Below, piece by piece: positions 14,701 to 23,258 of a stretch of 64,000 bases of DNA. The stretch is from Clostridia bacterium (GTDB lineage Bacteria; Bacillota; Clostridia; Oscillospirales; CAG-272): the NCBI GenBank assembly GCA_017961575.1, contig JAGCXA010000053.1:1-64000 (forward strand). The letters run 5' to 3'. Each line of letters begins with the position of its first letter. Positions within the stretch are counted from its first letter, which is position 1. The notes under the pieces were generated by a model. That model was not told the origin of the DNA, did not search any database, and was given only the letters and a program-made list of their open reading frames with translations. Position numbers and translations under genes: made by a program.

Positions 14701-16614
14701 ATGAGATCTAAACTGTTTGCCTGTTTGCTCCTTGTAATGGTTGTCTTACAGGCTATTTTTGTCCCCGTTTACGCCTCGGGGATCGAATCGGGGGGCGTTT
14801 CGTCTTACCGTGAAACGACCATCTATGAAGATTTTGGGATGGATCCCGGATCTTCTTCCTCCGATTTTGAATCGGAGGTGATCGGAGGTTCTTTTTCTTC
14901 CTCCGAGCCCTACGTTTGGGAGATCCTGACGTCGTGCTACGAGCGCAGCTTCTCCAAGACGTCTTTCTTCCTCTACGTTTTCAATCGCGGATATTCCAGC
15001 TTGACGGATTCTTTTTCCGTCACGCTTACCGATGACGACGGTTCGCTCTATTCCGTCTCTGCCGATCTCATCGACTGGACGGATCATTGTGCGAAGATCT
15101 GCATCGATCTGGTCCCGTCGTCGTCGTATATAAAGACTTCTTCTTCCGAGATCTCCATCGAGGTCTATTCGATCACCTGCAACGGTCGCAGCTCCCGTCC
15201 CTATGTTGAGGAGCTTGACGTCGGTGAATCGAACGCGAGCGTCGGTCTTGTCTACAATGTCAGCACCGGCAAGCTTTCTAAGCGGTCCATCCGGGAATCT
15301 CTTGATCTGAACGTCACGCTTATGGCGGAACGGTTCTCTTCCGGTCCCACTTTCTTCGATTACGCGCAGTTGAACACCGCTGCGTTCATTATCCCCGACT
15401 CCTATTTTGAGCGCTTCGGAGATCTTGCGCTCGTTCGTTACATCTACGATCTTTACAGCAACGTTCCGATGTCCGTCTTGAAGGACAGCGCCGTTGTTGA
15501 ACAGGCGGTTGGTTCGTTCTTCGATCCTTCGGATTCGGATTTCGATTTTTCTCCCCGTCCTGTTTACCGTCCTTATTCTGGGTATTATCTTCCCTTTGAA
15601 CTTCGCTACACACAAAAGTTCCTTTGGTTCGACGTCGCGCACGAGGATTTCAGCGATTTCTGTTCGTTCAATCGCTATTTTACTTTCGTCGTCGACGACG
15701 TTATCGAGACCGGCAACGGCGGCTACGATTTTACGCCGAGTGAAGTCCTTGCACGCTATCAGTTCATAAAGGACAATATTAATCCCCCGTATAAGAACGT
15801 TCTCGGCGCCGAGACTTTTCAATCCTTTTCCGAAGAACTCTCGGTCGACGACTCCTGGAGTACTGAGAGCTATTCCGATTACCTTGATTCTCTTTCGTTT
15901 TGGAATCAGCTTGCCTTTAAAACTGCGTCTTCGCTTGTTTTACACGGCAACGTTATCGACGATTCCATCAACGACGTTCCTGCGATCCAGATCGTTTCGC
16001 AGGATCTGTCGGGGATGACCGATTCCCAGATCTCCGAAACGTTCTATGTTGATCCTTTTTACTCCTCTGATCTCCGAAGCCTGTCTGTCCTCGCGGATTC
16101 GTCCGACGGTCAGCTTGTTCTTCTCCGGTTTTGCTTGACTCCTTATATTGCTATCCCTTGTAACCGGCTGAAACTTGACGACGAGTGGGAAACCGTTGAA
16201 GGGTACGTCTGCTTCAATTCTATAATCGACAATTTTAAAATCATCAGTTTCGATTTCAAGAAGACGGTTGCCTCCGATCAGGGTCCCGTCGTCATCACTA
16301 CGACGGTCCCCGTCAACATGGATCCCGTGACCTTCATCGATGGCGGGCAATCTCCTGGACAGCTTCAAGATGAGTTCGTCGATAAGTGGCCGAACGTTCT
16401 CCCCGGTATCTTTTCAAAAGCAAGCTCCGCTTTTGACTGGTTGAAAAGAGTTCTTGCGATCGTCGGCGTCGTTCTTATCGTCATTCTTCTCGTGAAGATT
16501 CTGACCTTTATCGTTTCTGCCGTCAAGTTTTTCAGGATCCGTAAAAACGGGTCTGATAATTCCGACTCAATGAAGCGTAAGAATCGGCGCCGGAAGAAGC
16601 GTGATCGCAAATGA
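14701..16614 (+). CDS. Large exported protein with C-terminal membrane anchor (pIII-like)
   Basis: This 637-residue protein has a signal peptide (MRSKLFACLLLVMVVLQAIFVPVYA), a long Ser/Asp/Tyr-rich extracytoplasmic region, a C-terminal helix (about 583-607, IVGVVLIVILLVKILTFIVSAV) and a very basic cytoplasmic tail (KRKNRRRKKRDRK). This topology is the same as the filamentous phage adsorption/tip protein, which stays anchored until the virion is released. Sequence similarity to a known pIII is not claimed. It precedes a 34-residue membrane peptide and the ATPase by overlapping starts. A surface adhesin is the alternative. Confidence 0.65.
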   Translation: MRSKLFACLLLVMVVLQAIFVPVYASGIESGGVSSYRETTIYEDFGMDPGSSSSDFESEVIGGSFSSSEPYVWEILTSCYERSFSKTSFFLYVFNRGYSSLTDSFSVTLTDDDGSLYSVSADLIDWTDHCAKICIDLVPSSSYIKTSSSEISIEVYSITCNGRSSRPYVEELDVGESNASVGLVYNVSTGKLSKRSIRESLDLNVTLMAERFSSGPTFFDYAQLNTAAFIIPDSYFERFGDLALVRYIYDLYSNVPMSVLKDSAVVEQAVGSFFDPSDSDFDFSPRPVYRPYSGYYLPFELRYTQKFLWFDVAHEDFSDFCSFNRYFTFVVDDVIETGNGGYDFTPSEVLARYQFIKDNINPPYKNVLGAETFQSFSEELSVDDSWSTESYSDYLDSLSFWNQLAFKTASSLVLHGNVIDDSINDVPAIQIVSQDLSGMTDSQISETFYVDPFYSSDLRSLSVLADSSDGQLVLLRFCLTPYIAIPCNRLKLDDEWETVEGYVCFNSIIDNFKIISFDFKKTVASDQGPVVITTTVPVNMDPVTFIDGGQSPGQLQDEFVDKWPNVLPGIFSKASSAFDWLKRVLAIVGVVLIVILLVKILTFIVSAVKFFRIRKNGSDNSDSMKRKNRRRKKRDRK

Positions 16615-16715
16615 AGTGGGGTAAATACCTCTTACGTTTTCTTCTGATCTTTCTGATTCTCTATATCGTTTTCTACGTATTCGGATCCTTCCGGGAGGCG
16701 CTGACGGTTCTATGA
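16611..16715 (+). CDS. 34-residue membrane peptide
   Basis: ATG overlaps the previous stop (ATGA) and its own stop overlaps the ATPase ATG (ATGA), which strongly supports translation. The peptide is one hydrophobic helix (YLLRFLLIFLILYIVFYVFG) with basic N-terminal and acidic/neutral C-terminal ends. Its size matches the minor tip proteins pVII/pIX of filamentous phages (about 33 residues), which is the best analogy by size and position only. Confidence 0.6.
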   Translation: MKWGKYLLRFLLIFLILYIVFYVFGSFREALTVL

Positions 16716-18835
16716 AACGTGCAAACGTCTTCCGGGGGATCCTCACCGGCTCGATCTGCGCCGGCACGGGCGTGTGGCTGTTTTCCCGCGGGTGGTGGTC
16801 TCTCGTCCGGTTTGTCGGCGCGGTCTGGGATCTCCTTCTCTCAATCGCGAAGTATTTTATCGTCGTCTTCGGTTTCAATGGCGACTGGATCCCGGTTCAT
16901 ATCAAGGAGATCCCGGACGTGCCGTTCGTGCCGTTTCTCCCGTTGAACGCCGAAGAACTTTCCGGCTTCTGGGGTCGGTTTTTTGCCATCCTTTTCAACG
17001 GGGAAAGGTTCCTGCTCTACAACGTCCGTTTCTTGAACGGCTTTGTCAACGTCCAGCGTTTCATTCTTCCCGTTGTATGTCTGTTCCTTGTCCTGAAGTT
17101 CTGGATCTCCGGCTCTGCCGATGAGTCCAACAACGATTTCGGTAAGAAGTCCCGCGGCGTCCGCGCCGTTGAGTGGATGCAGCGCAAGATCTTCGCCCCG
17201 ATCCTGACGTTTCTTTCGTCCTGGTGGACGTCTCTCCGGTTCTGGATGGTTCTGACCTGGGCGATCGTAGTTGCCGCGGGGCTGAATATCCTGACAATCG
17301 TCGTAGAGGCGGTTGCGTCGCTCTTCTGGTTCTCCGTCTCGGTTGATCTTCCGTTCCTCTATACGGGGATCTACAAACTGTTCCTAGATCTCACGATCAT
17401 GTTTTCGACGCTGCCGGCTCTCGTCTGGATCGTCGTCGGCTACGTTCTGTTCTGTCTGATCCGGCGCGCGGTCGCGTACAAGCGGCTTGAACGGATGGAA
17501 GGCGCGAACCGGGCGTTTCTCGATAAACTTCCGCTTTGCGTCCTGATCACCGGTAAGATCGGGATCGGGAAGACGACGACGAACGTCAACCTTTCGCTTT
17601 CTCTTCAAGACGCGATGCGTGAACGCCTGATGAAGAGTATGATGGATATTCAGGCAGAATTCCCGCTTTATCCGTGGGAAAATCTCGACCGTCAGATCGG
17701 CGTGATGTTCGCGCTGGGAGATCTTCATAGCAAAGCGGAAACGCGCCAGATTTTCTCCGATTTTGAAGCCCGCGACGTTGATATGTCCCTTCTCTGGGGC
17801 TATTCCGGACCGATGACGTTCTCGGACGGCGTGACGGTCAAGTATCTGGAAGATCGGATTATTGATTATGTCGAGCTCCAATACATGTACCGTCAACAGA
17901 CGATGATTTTCTCGTCTTATTCTGTTCGGGTGGACAATTTGTTTGACGATCAAGGCAAACTCCCTTTCTGGGGATCTGACTATTTCCGCTCCCCGGCATT
18001 TGACCCTTACTCCGGGACGCTGCGCTCGCACATTCTGGATTTTGATACGCTCCGGCTCGGCAAGACGGTGAGCGGTGAACCGGGCGGCGCCTGGGAGTTC
18101 GGCATCCTGTCTCATACGGAGATGGGAAAGGATTTCGGCAACGCGTTGACGAACAAGGATTTGAAGGCGTCGGACAATTCGGCGAATATCAAGAACGATA
18201 TGCTGATCGAGCGGATCAAGATCCTGCGTCATTCCGCGACCGCGGTTCATTTTCCTTACGCCCGGTACATCGGGGACGAGCAGCGGCCGACGTCTCTCGG
18301 CGCCGACGCTCTCGATCTCTGCGACGTCGTTCGCTTGACCGAGTGCTCCGAAGACAAAACCGCGATCCGTCTTTTGACGATCGAGCAGTTCTTTGTAGAT
18401 CTATTTCTTTCGATCTGGCAAGGGTGGTACGTTCGCCGGCGGGTGCATCGTGCCGACGAAGATCTCCCGACCTGGCTTCTCCGCCGCATTGTGAAACGGC
18501 TGTACGCCTGGAACGCGAAAATGACGCAGCTCTTCGGGTATCAGGAGATCAGCTGTTTGATCCAGGACGGCGCCGATCTTGACGCCGAAGGAAAGCCGGA
18601 CGTAATCTATTCCTGCTTCAAGAAGGTTCGCGCCGGACGGTTTGCGACCGACTGTTTTGCTGACGTCCTGGCACGCCGCGCGTTCGGTTCCGATTGGACG
18701 ATGAAGGACGCTCCGTATTACGCGGGACCGGTCGCAACGTCCGAGGAGATCCGGCAGCAACACTCTTATTTCGGTGACCGGATGATTTTGAAGATCGGAG
18801 GAGAAGAAGAAGGTGAAACTGTCGACGGCGATTGA
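16712..18835 (+). CDS. Polytopic membrane P-loop ATPase (Zot/pI-like candidate)
   Basis: This 707-residue protein has several N-terminal membrane helices (about 12-28, 34-54, 117-133, 177-210, 215-250) and then a Walker A motif GKIGIGKTT at 281-289. A candidate Walker B is in HILDFD, near residue 445. Inovirus pI/Zot is the morphogenesis ATPase of the inner membrane. The classic one has its ATPase domain N-terminal and a single membrane helix after it, so this topology is inverted and expanded. The next gene, the integrase, starts 23 nt before its stop. A conjugation-type coupling ATPase or a new ATPase family remains possible. Confidence 0.6.
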   Translation: MKRANVFRGILTGSICAGTGVWLFSRGWWSLVRFVGAVWDLLLSIAKYFIVVFGFNGDWIPVHIKEIPDVPFVPFLPLNAEELSGFWGRFFAILFNGERFLLYNVRFLNGFVNVQRFILPVVCLFLVLKFWISGSADESNNDFGKKSRGVRAVEWMQRKIFAPILTFLSSWWTSLRFWMVLTWAIVVAAGLNILTIVVEAVASLFWFSVSVDLPFLYTGIYKLFLDLTIMFSTLPALVWIVVGYVLFCLIRRAVAYKRLERMEGANRAFLDKLPLCVLITGKIGIGKTTTNVNLSLSLQDAMRERLMKSMMDIQAEFPLYPWENLDRQIGVMFALGDLHSKAETRQIFSDFEARDVDMSLLWGYSGPMTFSDGVTVKYLEDRIIDYVELQYMYRQQTMIFSSYSVRVDNLFDDQGKLPFWGSDYFRSPAFDPYSGTLRSHILDFDTLRLGKTVSGEPGGAWEFGILSHTEMGKDFGNALTNKDLKASDNSANIKNDMLIERIKILRHSATAVHFPYARYIGDEQRPTSLGADALDLCDVVRLTECSEDKTAIRLLTIEQFFVDLFLSIWQGWYVRRRVHRADEDLPTWLLRRIVKRLYAWNAKMTQLFGYQEISCLIQDGADLDAEGKPDVIYSCFKKVRAGRFATDCFADVLARRAFGSDWTMKDAPYYAGPVATSEEIRQQHSYFGDRMILKIGGEEEGETVDGD

Positions 18836-19724
18836 GTCTTTTCTTCTGGAACAGACGATCCGGGGCAACAGTCCGATGACGGTCTCCGGCTATCGTTCGA
18901 TCCTCGGCTACTTTTGCTCTTTTTCCGGTGATCTTGACGTTGAGAAGATCGATCTTGATTTGCTTCGATCTTATTACTTCCATATTCATCAGAGCGGTCT
19001 TGGATCCGTTTCCGTTCAGAGCTACATCCGGCACCTTCGTGCCTTCCTGAATTGGCTCTATAATTCGGATCTGATCGAAACGGATCTTTGCCGGAAGTTC
19101 AAACTTCCGAAAGCAAAGCGTCCGATCGTGGACGTCTTGACCGACTCTGAGATCTCCGCGCTTTTCGGAGCGTTTCAGGGGGAAGATTTCCGGAACGTCC
19201 GGAATCGCGCGATCATAGCATTGTTTCTCGATGCCGGTCTTCGCCTGAATGAACTTGTGTCCATTCAGCGCGCTATGATACACGTTTCCGAAGGATACGT
19301 TATCGTGGACGGCAAGGGCAACAAGCAGCGCGTTGTCCCCTTCGGCGTTATGACCCGAATCTATTTGAAAGAGTATCTTTCCATGGCGCCGAAGTCTCCG
19401 GCTTTGTTCTTGTCTTCCAGGGAGGAGGACGGGTCTTTCTCCCCTATCACGGAAGCGACGGTCAAGATGATGTTTCGCCGGCTGAAAGCGGTAGTTCCGA
19501 GGATTCATCCTCATCTTCTCCGTCATACGTTCGCAACGCGATACTTGGAGAACGGCGGGAATATGTATTCTCTTCAAATGCTCCTCGGGCATACTTCTCT
19601 TGAAATGGTGAAACGTTACGTTCACTTGGCACAACGTAAGGTTTTACGGGATTTTATCAATTATTCTCCGCTTGACCGTTTTCAGTCAGAAAATACGACT
19701 GCGAAGATCGGCGGTTTTGAATAA
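18813..19724 (+). CDS. int: Tyrosine recombinase (element integrase)
   Basis: This 303-residue site-specific recombinase inserts and excises the element at tRNA-Lys. The SAM-like core-binding domain spans about 1-90. The catalytic residues are Arg144 (AGLRLNEL), the Lys at about 168-171 (DGKGNKQR), His234 and Arg237 (HPHLLRHTFATRY), His260 (LGHTS) and Tyr269 (KRYVHL). GTG at 18813 is used, with GGAGGAG upstream, overlapping the ATPase. The gene ends 75 bp before attR, the usual integrase position. It is not the host XerC/XerD because of this location. Confidence 0.92.
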   Translation: MKLSTAIESFLLEQTIRGNSPMTVSGYRSILGYFCSFSGDLDVEKIDLDLLRSYYFHIHQSGLGSVSVQSYIRHLRAFLNWLYNSDLIETDLCRKFKLPKAKRPIVDVLTDSEISALFGAFQGEDFRNVRNRAIIALFLDAGLRLNELVSIQRAMIHVSEGYVIVDGKGNKQRVVPFGVMTRIYLKEYLSMAPKSPALFLSSREEDGSFSPITEATVKMMFRRLKAVVPRIHPHLLRHTFATRYLENGGNMYSLQMLLGHTSLEMVKRYVHLAQRKVLRDFINYSPLDRFQSENTTAKIGGFE

Positions 19725-19757
19725 ACGATAATCAAAGGGTCTCAAATCAGGAGTCAA

Positions 19758-19799
19758 CAAAAAAGCCCGGAACGCCTGTTTTTACAGGCATTCCGGGGG
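19758..19799 (-). terminator. tRNA-Lys terminator inside the element
   Basis: On the minus strand, just beyond the tRNA CCA, CCCGGAATGCCTG and CAGGCGTTCCGGG form a stem followed by CTTTTTT. The element supplies it, so the interrupted tRNA keeps a terminator. Confidence 0.8.
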
Positions 19800-19845
19800 T
19801 GGTGCTCCTGCGGAGATTCGAACTCCGGACCCTTTGATTAAAAGT
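19800..19845. repeat. attR, 46 bp tRNA-Lys repeat
   Basis: This copy is identical to 3865-3910. To its right the host tRNA sequence continues to the 5' end, so integration has preserved a complete tRNA. Confidence 0.9.
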
Positions 19846-19875
19846 CAAATGCTCTACCAACTGAGCTACAGGGGC
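19800..19875 (-). tRNA. tRNA-Lys(UUU), element insertion site
   Basis: This minus-strand 76 nt tRNA carries an encoded CCA (19800-19802), a GTTCGAATC T arm, the anticodon loop CTTTTAA with anticodon UUU and a TAGCTCAG D arm. The acceptor stem GCCCCTG pairs with CAGGAGC apart from a C3/A70 mismatch. Its 3' half lies in the 46 bp att repeat, so function depends on element sequence. Confidence 0.95.
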
Positions 19876-20007
19876 GTTTCGCACTTATGTATAATATCAC
19901 AGCGTTCCCGGTTTGTCAAGTTCTTTTGAAGATTTTTTCAAAGCGGAGAGAGCGCGCCCCTTGCGCGCTCTCCCTTCTTTCGGTCGCAAAAGAGACGCCC
20001 CGTTCGG

Positions 20008-20037
20008 TTGACAGTCCCCGGCGGGCTGTGCTATAAT
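20008..20037 (+). promoter_or_regulatory. Promoter of the PHP gene
   Basis: TTGACA and TATAAT are spaced 18 nt apart, about 40 nt upstream of the start codon. Confidence 0.75.
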
Positions 20038-20075
20038 GAATGCACAGCTTCTTCAAAGCACGAAAGGACGCCCCT

Positions 20076-20882
20076 ATGAAAAACCCGTTTCCGGTCGACC
20101 ACGATCTGCATATCCATTCGCTCCTCTCTTCCTGCTCGCGCGACCCGGAGCAGACGACCGCGCGCATCCTGCGTTACGCGGAGGAGAATCACTATCGTCA
20201 GGTCGCGGTGACCGACCACTTCTGGGACGAAACGGTGCCGGGCGCAAGCGGTTGGTACGCGCCGCAGAATTATGCGCACATAGCGGAGTCGCTTCCGCTT
20301 CCGAAGAGCGACAAGGTGCGGTTTCTGTTCGGCTGTGAAGCCGAGATGGACAAGGACTGCCGGCTCGGCGTCGCGCGCGAGACCTTCGACAAGTTCGATT
20401 TCGTGATCGTCCCGACGACGCATCTGCATATGACGGGCTTTACGATCGACGAGGAAGACAAACCGATCCCGCGCCGCGCCGCCGTCTACGTCAAGCGGTT
20501 TGAGGCGCTGCTCTCGATGGATCTGCCGTTCCGGAAGGTGGGCTTCGCGCACCTGTCCTGCCCCCTGATCGCGAGGAAGAACCCGCGCGACCATCTGGAC
20601 GTTTTGAACCTGATCTCCGACGCGACCTTCTACGACCTCTTCCGCGAAACGGCGAAGGCCGGGATGGGCGTGGAACTGAACTTCCCGTTCCTCTCCTACT
20701 CCGACGCCGAGCGCGAGGAAGTCCTGCGTCCCTACCGCATCGCGCGCGACTGCGGGTGCAAGTTCTATTTCGGGAGCGACGCGCACCACCCCGACAAGCT
20801 CGAAAAAGCCCCCGCGCTGTTCGCCGCGACGTCCGAAGCCCTCGCCCTCACGGAAGAAGACCTTTTCGACCCGCTCGCATAA
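20076..20882 (+). CDS. PHP-domain phosphoesterase
   Basis: This 268-residue protein carries the PHP metal site: DHDLHIHS near the N-terminus, VTDHFWDE, the GCEAEMD glutamate, VPTTHLHM and FGSDAHHPD. Such enzymes hydrolyse small phosphates; histidinol phosphate is the best-known substrate, but there are no his genes here, so the substrate is not assigned. ATG 20076 with GAAAGGA upstream is preferred over 20040, which overlaps the -10 region. It is separate from the element and read from its own promoter. Confidence 0.8.
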   Translation: MKNPFPVDHDLHIHSLLSSCSRDPEQTTARILRYAEENHYRQVAVTDHFWDETVPGASGWYAPQNYAHIAESLPLPKSDKVRFLFGCEAEMDKDCRLGVARETFDKFDFVIVPTTHLHMTGFTIDEEDKPIPRRAAVYVKRFEALLSMDLPFRKVGFAHLSCPLIARKNPRDHLDVLNLISDATFYDLFRETAKAGMGVELNFPFLSYSDAEREEVLRPYRIARDCGCKFYFGSDAHHPDKLEKAPALFAATSEALALTEEDLFDPLA

Positions 20883-20967
20883 AACCCCGGCGCGCTTTTT
20901 CGCCCGACTCCCCGCGACAAAAAACAGGCGCGCGGATCCTTCCGCGCATTTGAAAAGAGGAAAGAAT

Positions 20968-21591
20968 ATGGGACTCATCAAAAAGATCAAATCTGTCAAC
21001 TGGGGCTATCTCTGGCTCGCCGCGCTGATCGGCGGCGCCGGGATCCTGATCCTCGCGTATCCGAACAAGACGCTTGACGTCGTCGCGATCACGATCGGGG
21101 TCGTCACGCTTCTGTTCGGGGCGGTGCAGGCGATCCGCGTGCTCTCCGACAAACGCCGCGGCTTCCGGTTCGCCGTCGGGATCGTCGCCGCCTCGATCGC
21201 GGTGATCGCCGGGACGCTCTGCCTGATCCTCCGGGACCAGATCAAGGCGTTTCTCCCCTCGCTCGTTTGCCTGTTCCTCATCATCGACGCGTCGTTCAAG
21301 TTGCAGACCGTCGCCCGCGCGCGGCAGTTCAAGTCGAAGGCGTGCTGGGCGCTGCTGGCGCTCTCGATCGTCACGGTCGCCCTCAGTTTCATCGTGATCC
21401 GCATGGAGGGCGGGGACGTCAGAACGATCCTCGTTCTGTTCGGGCTTGCGCTGATGGCGGACGCGCTCGGAAACCTCTTCTCGTTCTTCTTCATCGGGAT
21501 CGTCGAGCGCGCCGAGAAAAACCGGATCCTCGCCGAAAACGCGCCGCAAACCCCCGCCGAAAAGCCGGCGCAGGGCGACGCGGAACAGTAA
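20968..21591 (+). CDS. DUF308/HdeD-like membrane protein
   Basis: This protein of about 207 residues has roughly six hydrophobic segments (YLWLAALIGGAGILIL, TIGVVTLLFGAVQAI, FAVGIVAASIAVIAGTLCLI, FLPSLVCLFLIIDASF and others), the DUF308 pattern. HdeD helps with acid tolerance in E. coli, but that role is not shown for Bacillota homologues. A charged C-terminal tail (EKNRILAENAPQTPAEKP) follows. It precedes a bidirectional terminator shared with convergent argG. Confidence 0.75.
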   Translation: MGLIKKIKSVNWGYLWLAALIGGAGILILAYPNKTLDVVAITIGVVTLLFGAVQAIRVLSDKRRGFRFAVGIVAASIAVIAGTLCLILRDQIKAFLPSLVCLFLIIDASFKLQTVARARQFKSKACWALLALSIVTVALSFIVIRMEGGDVRTILVLFGLALMADALGNLFSFFFIGIVERAEKNRILAENAPQTPAEKPAQGDAEQ

Positions 21592-21608
21592 CCCCCTGAG
21601 ATACGGCG

Positions 21609-21641
21609 AGCGCGGCTCGCTCCGTTCGGAGCGAGCCGCGC
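21609..21641. terminator. Bidirectional terminator between the DUF308 gene and argG
   Basis: GCGCGGCTCGCTCC and GGAGCGAGCCGCGC pair around GTTC between two convergent genes. Confidence 0.75.
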
Positions 21642-21661
21642 TTCTTTTCCGTTACCGCGGA

Positions 21662-22891
21662 TCAGTTCTTTTCGCCGACCTCTTTGTCGATCAGGGCTTG
21701 CACCTGGATCGGCAGTCCGTAGAGGTTGATGAACCCGGCGGCGTCCGCCTGGTTGTAGTCGCTCTCGCCGAAGGTCGCGATCTTCTCGCTGTAAAGCGAA
21801 TACTTGCTCCACACGCCGGCGCGGATGATATTGCCCTTGTAGAGTTTCAGTTTCACCTTACCGGTGACTCTCTCCTGCGTCTTGTCGACGAAGGCGGAGA
21901 GCGCCTCGCGGAGCGGCGTGAACCATTGCCCGTTGTAAACGAGTTCGGCGAAGGTGATCGAGAGCTTTTCCTTCTCGTGCGCGGTCATCTTGTCGAGCGT
22001 GATGCTTTCCAGCACGCTGTGCGCTTTGTAAAGGATCGTTCCGCCCGGGGTCTCGTAGACGCCGCGGCACTTCATGCCGACCAGCCGGTTCTCCACGATG
22101 TCGAGGAGTCCGATGCCGTTCTTGCCGCCGATCTCGTTCAGCGCGAGGATGATCTCTTTCGCCGTCATCTTCTTGCCGTCGAGGGCGACCGGAACGCCTT
22201 TCTCGAAATCGAGGGTGACGTAGGTCGGTTCGTCGGGCGCCTGAATGGGCGAAACGCCCATTTCAAGGAAGCCGGGCTTTTCGTACATCGGCTCGTTCCC
22301 GGTGTCTTCGAGGTCAAGTCCCTCGTGCGAGAGGTGCCAGAGGTTCTTATCCTTCGAGTAGTTGGTCTCGCGGTTGATCCGGAGCGGGATGTTGTGCGCC
22401 TCGGCGTAGTCGATCTCCTCGTCGCGCGACTTGATGTCCCATTCGCGCCAAGGGGCGATGACCGGCATTTCGGGGGCGAAATGCTTGATCGCGAGCTCGA
22501 ACCGCACCTGGTCGTTACCCTTGCCGGTGCAGCCGTGGCAGATCGCGTCGGCGCCCTCTTTCAGAGCGATCTCGACCAGCCCCTTCGCGATGCAGGGACG
22601 CGCGTGGCTCGTGCCGAGCAGATATTCTTCGTAGACCGCGCCCGCCTTCATCGTCGGGATGATGTAGTCGTTCACGTATTCGTCGGTCAGGTCGAGGACG
22701 TAGAGTTTCGACGCGCCGGTTTTCAGCGCCTTCTCCTCCAGCCCGTCCAGTTCGTCGGCTTGCCCGACGTTGCCCGAAACGGCGATGACCTCGCAGTTGT
22801 TGTAGTTCTCTTTCAGCCACGGGATGATGATCGAGGTGTCAAGCCCGCCCGAGTACGCCAGAACCACTTTTTTGATCTTGCTTTTGTCCAT
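21662..22891 (-). CDS. argG: Argininosuccinate synthase
   Basis: This 409-residue enzyme joins citrulline and aspartate using ATP in arginine synthesis. It begins [26 protein letters not shown], with the PP-motif SGGLDTS for ATP, and continues with [15 protein letters not shown] and GHGT-family blocks. Length is standard. argH is not beside it. A strong sigma-A promoter with exact TTGACA/TATAAT lies 50-80 bp upstream. Confidence 0.97.
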   Translation of the reverse strand: MDKSKIKKVVLAYSGGLDTSIIIPWLKENYNNCEVIAVSGNVGQADELDGLEEKALKTGASKLYVLDLTDEYVNDYIIPTMKAGAVYEEYLLGTSHARPCIAKGLVEIALKEGADAICHGCTGKGNDQVRFELAIKHFAPEMPVIAPWREWDIKSRDEEIDYAEAHNIPLRINRETNYSKDKNLWHLSHEGLDLEDTGNEPMYEKPGFLEMGVSPIQAPDEPTYVTLDFEKGVPVALDGKKMTAKEIILALNEIGGKNGIGLLDIVENRLVGMKCRGVYETPGGTILYKAHSVLESITLDKMTAHEKEKLSITFAELVYNGQWFTPLREALSAFVDKTQERVTGKVKLKLYKGNIIRAGVWSKYSLYSEKIATFGESDYNQADAAGFINLYGLPIQVQALIDKEVGEKN

Positions 22892-22942
22892 TTTCGTTAT
22901 CTCCGTGAATATTTATTCTCGCCGTTCGGCTTTTATGCGCCT

Positions 22943-22971
22943 ATTATACAACCGTCTTTGGGTTTTGTCAA
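22943..22971 (-). promoter_or_regulatory. Promoter of argG
   Basis: On the minus strand TTGACA (22966-22971) and TATAAT (22943-22948) are spaced 17 nt apart. Confidence 0.8.
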
Positions 22972-23144
22972 GACCTTTTTCGGATATTTTTTCAATTTTC
23001 ATATTTATTCTGCTTATTCACGCGTTTTTGCATATTATTCACGCATCGTCTTGTCATTGAAGGAAAGCAAAGCGCGCCGCCCTCTCCGTCGCCGCGCTTC
23101 TGAAACCGCAAAACGGCGTCGCGACGCCGTTTTGCTCTTTATTA

Positions 23145-23245
23145 TTCAATAAAGTTCTTTGCCGAGCTTTCTTTTAAGAAAGCGAAGCGTCTCCCCGGCT
23201 TTCCCGCTCAGAGTTCTTTGCCCCGCTTTCTGCGAAAGAAAGCGG
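23145..23245. repeat. REP-like hairpin family, two partial copies
   Basis: This intergenic stretch contains TTCAATAAAGTTCTTTGC and twice a CTTTC..GAAAG stem with the TTCTTTGCCCCGCTTTC core seen also at 210, 35212 and 55485. Between argG and the ComM gene nothing else is coding. Confidence 0.7.
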
Positions 23246-23258
23246 GCGCGCGCGTATA

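Larger units (their letters stand above)
3865..19845 (+). mobile_element. Integrated inovirus-like element in tRNA-Lys
   Basis: A 15.9 kb unit lies between two identical 46 bp repeats, with a tyrosine recombinase next to the right repeat. It encodes a Rep_trans-like initiator, PcfK, PcfJ, DUF3102 and ASCH-like proteins, a divergent XRE repressor with nuclease, small basic or membrane proteins, four secreted or anchored proteins, a 34-residue membrane peptide, a polytopic P-loop ATPase and integrase. No relaxase, VirB4-type ATPase, terminase, portal, capsid or lysis gene is visible, so neither a conjugative element nor a tailed phage fits. The initiator, secreted tip-like protein with C-terminal anchor, membrane ATPase and integrase order is that of inoviruses. 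A clear major coat gene was not found, which limits certainty. Confidence 0.65.

Noticed and set aside
18813-19724. Host XerC/XerD recombinase
   Set aside because: It lies inside the element at attR and overlaps the element ATPase gene.
3865-19845. Conjugative or tailed-phage element
   Set aside because: No relaxase, T4SS ATPase, terminase, portal, major capsid or lysis genes are visible.
20031-20999. 322-residue minus-strand frame opposite the PHP gene
   Set aside because: It is opposite a gene with complete metal motifs and has no ribosome binding site.
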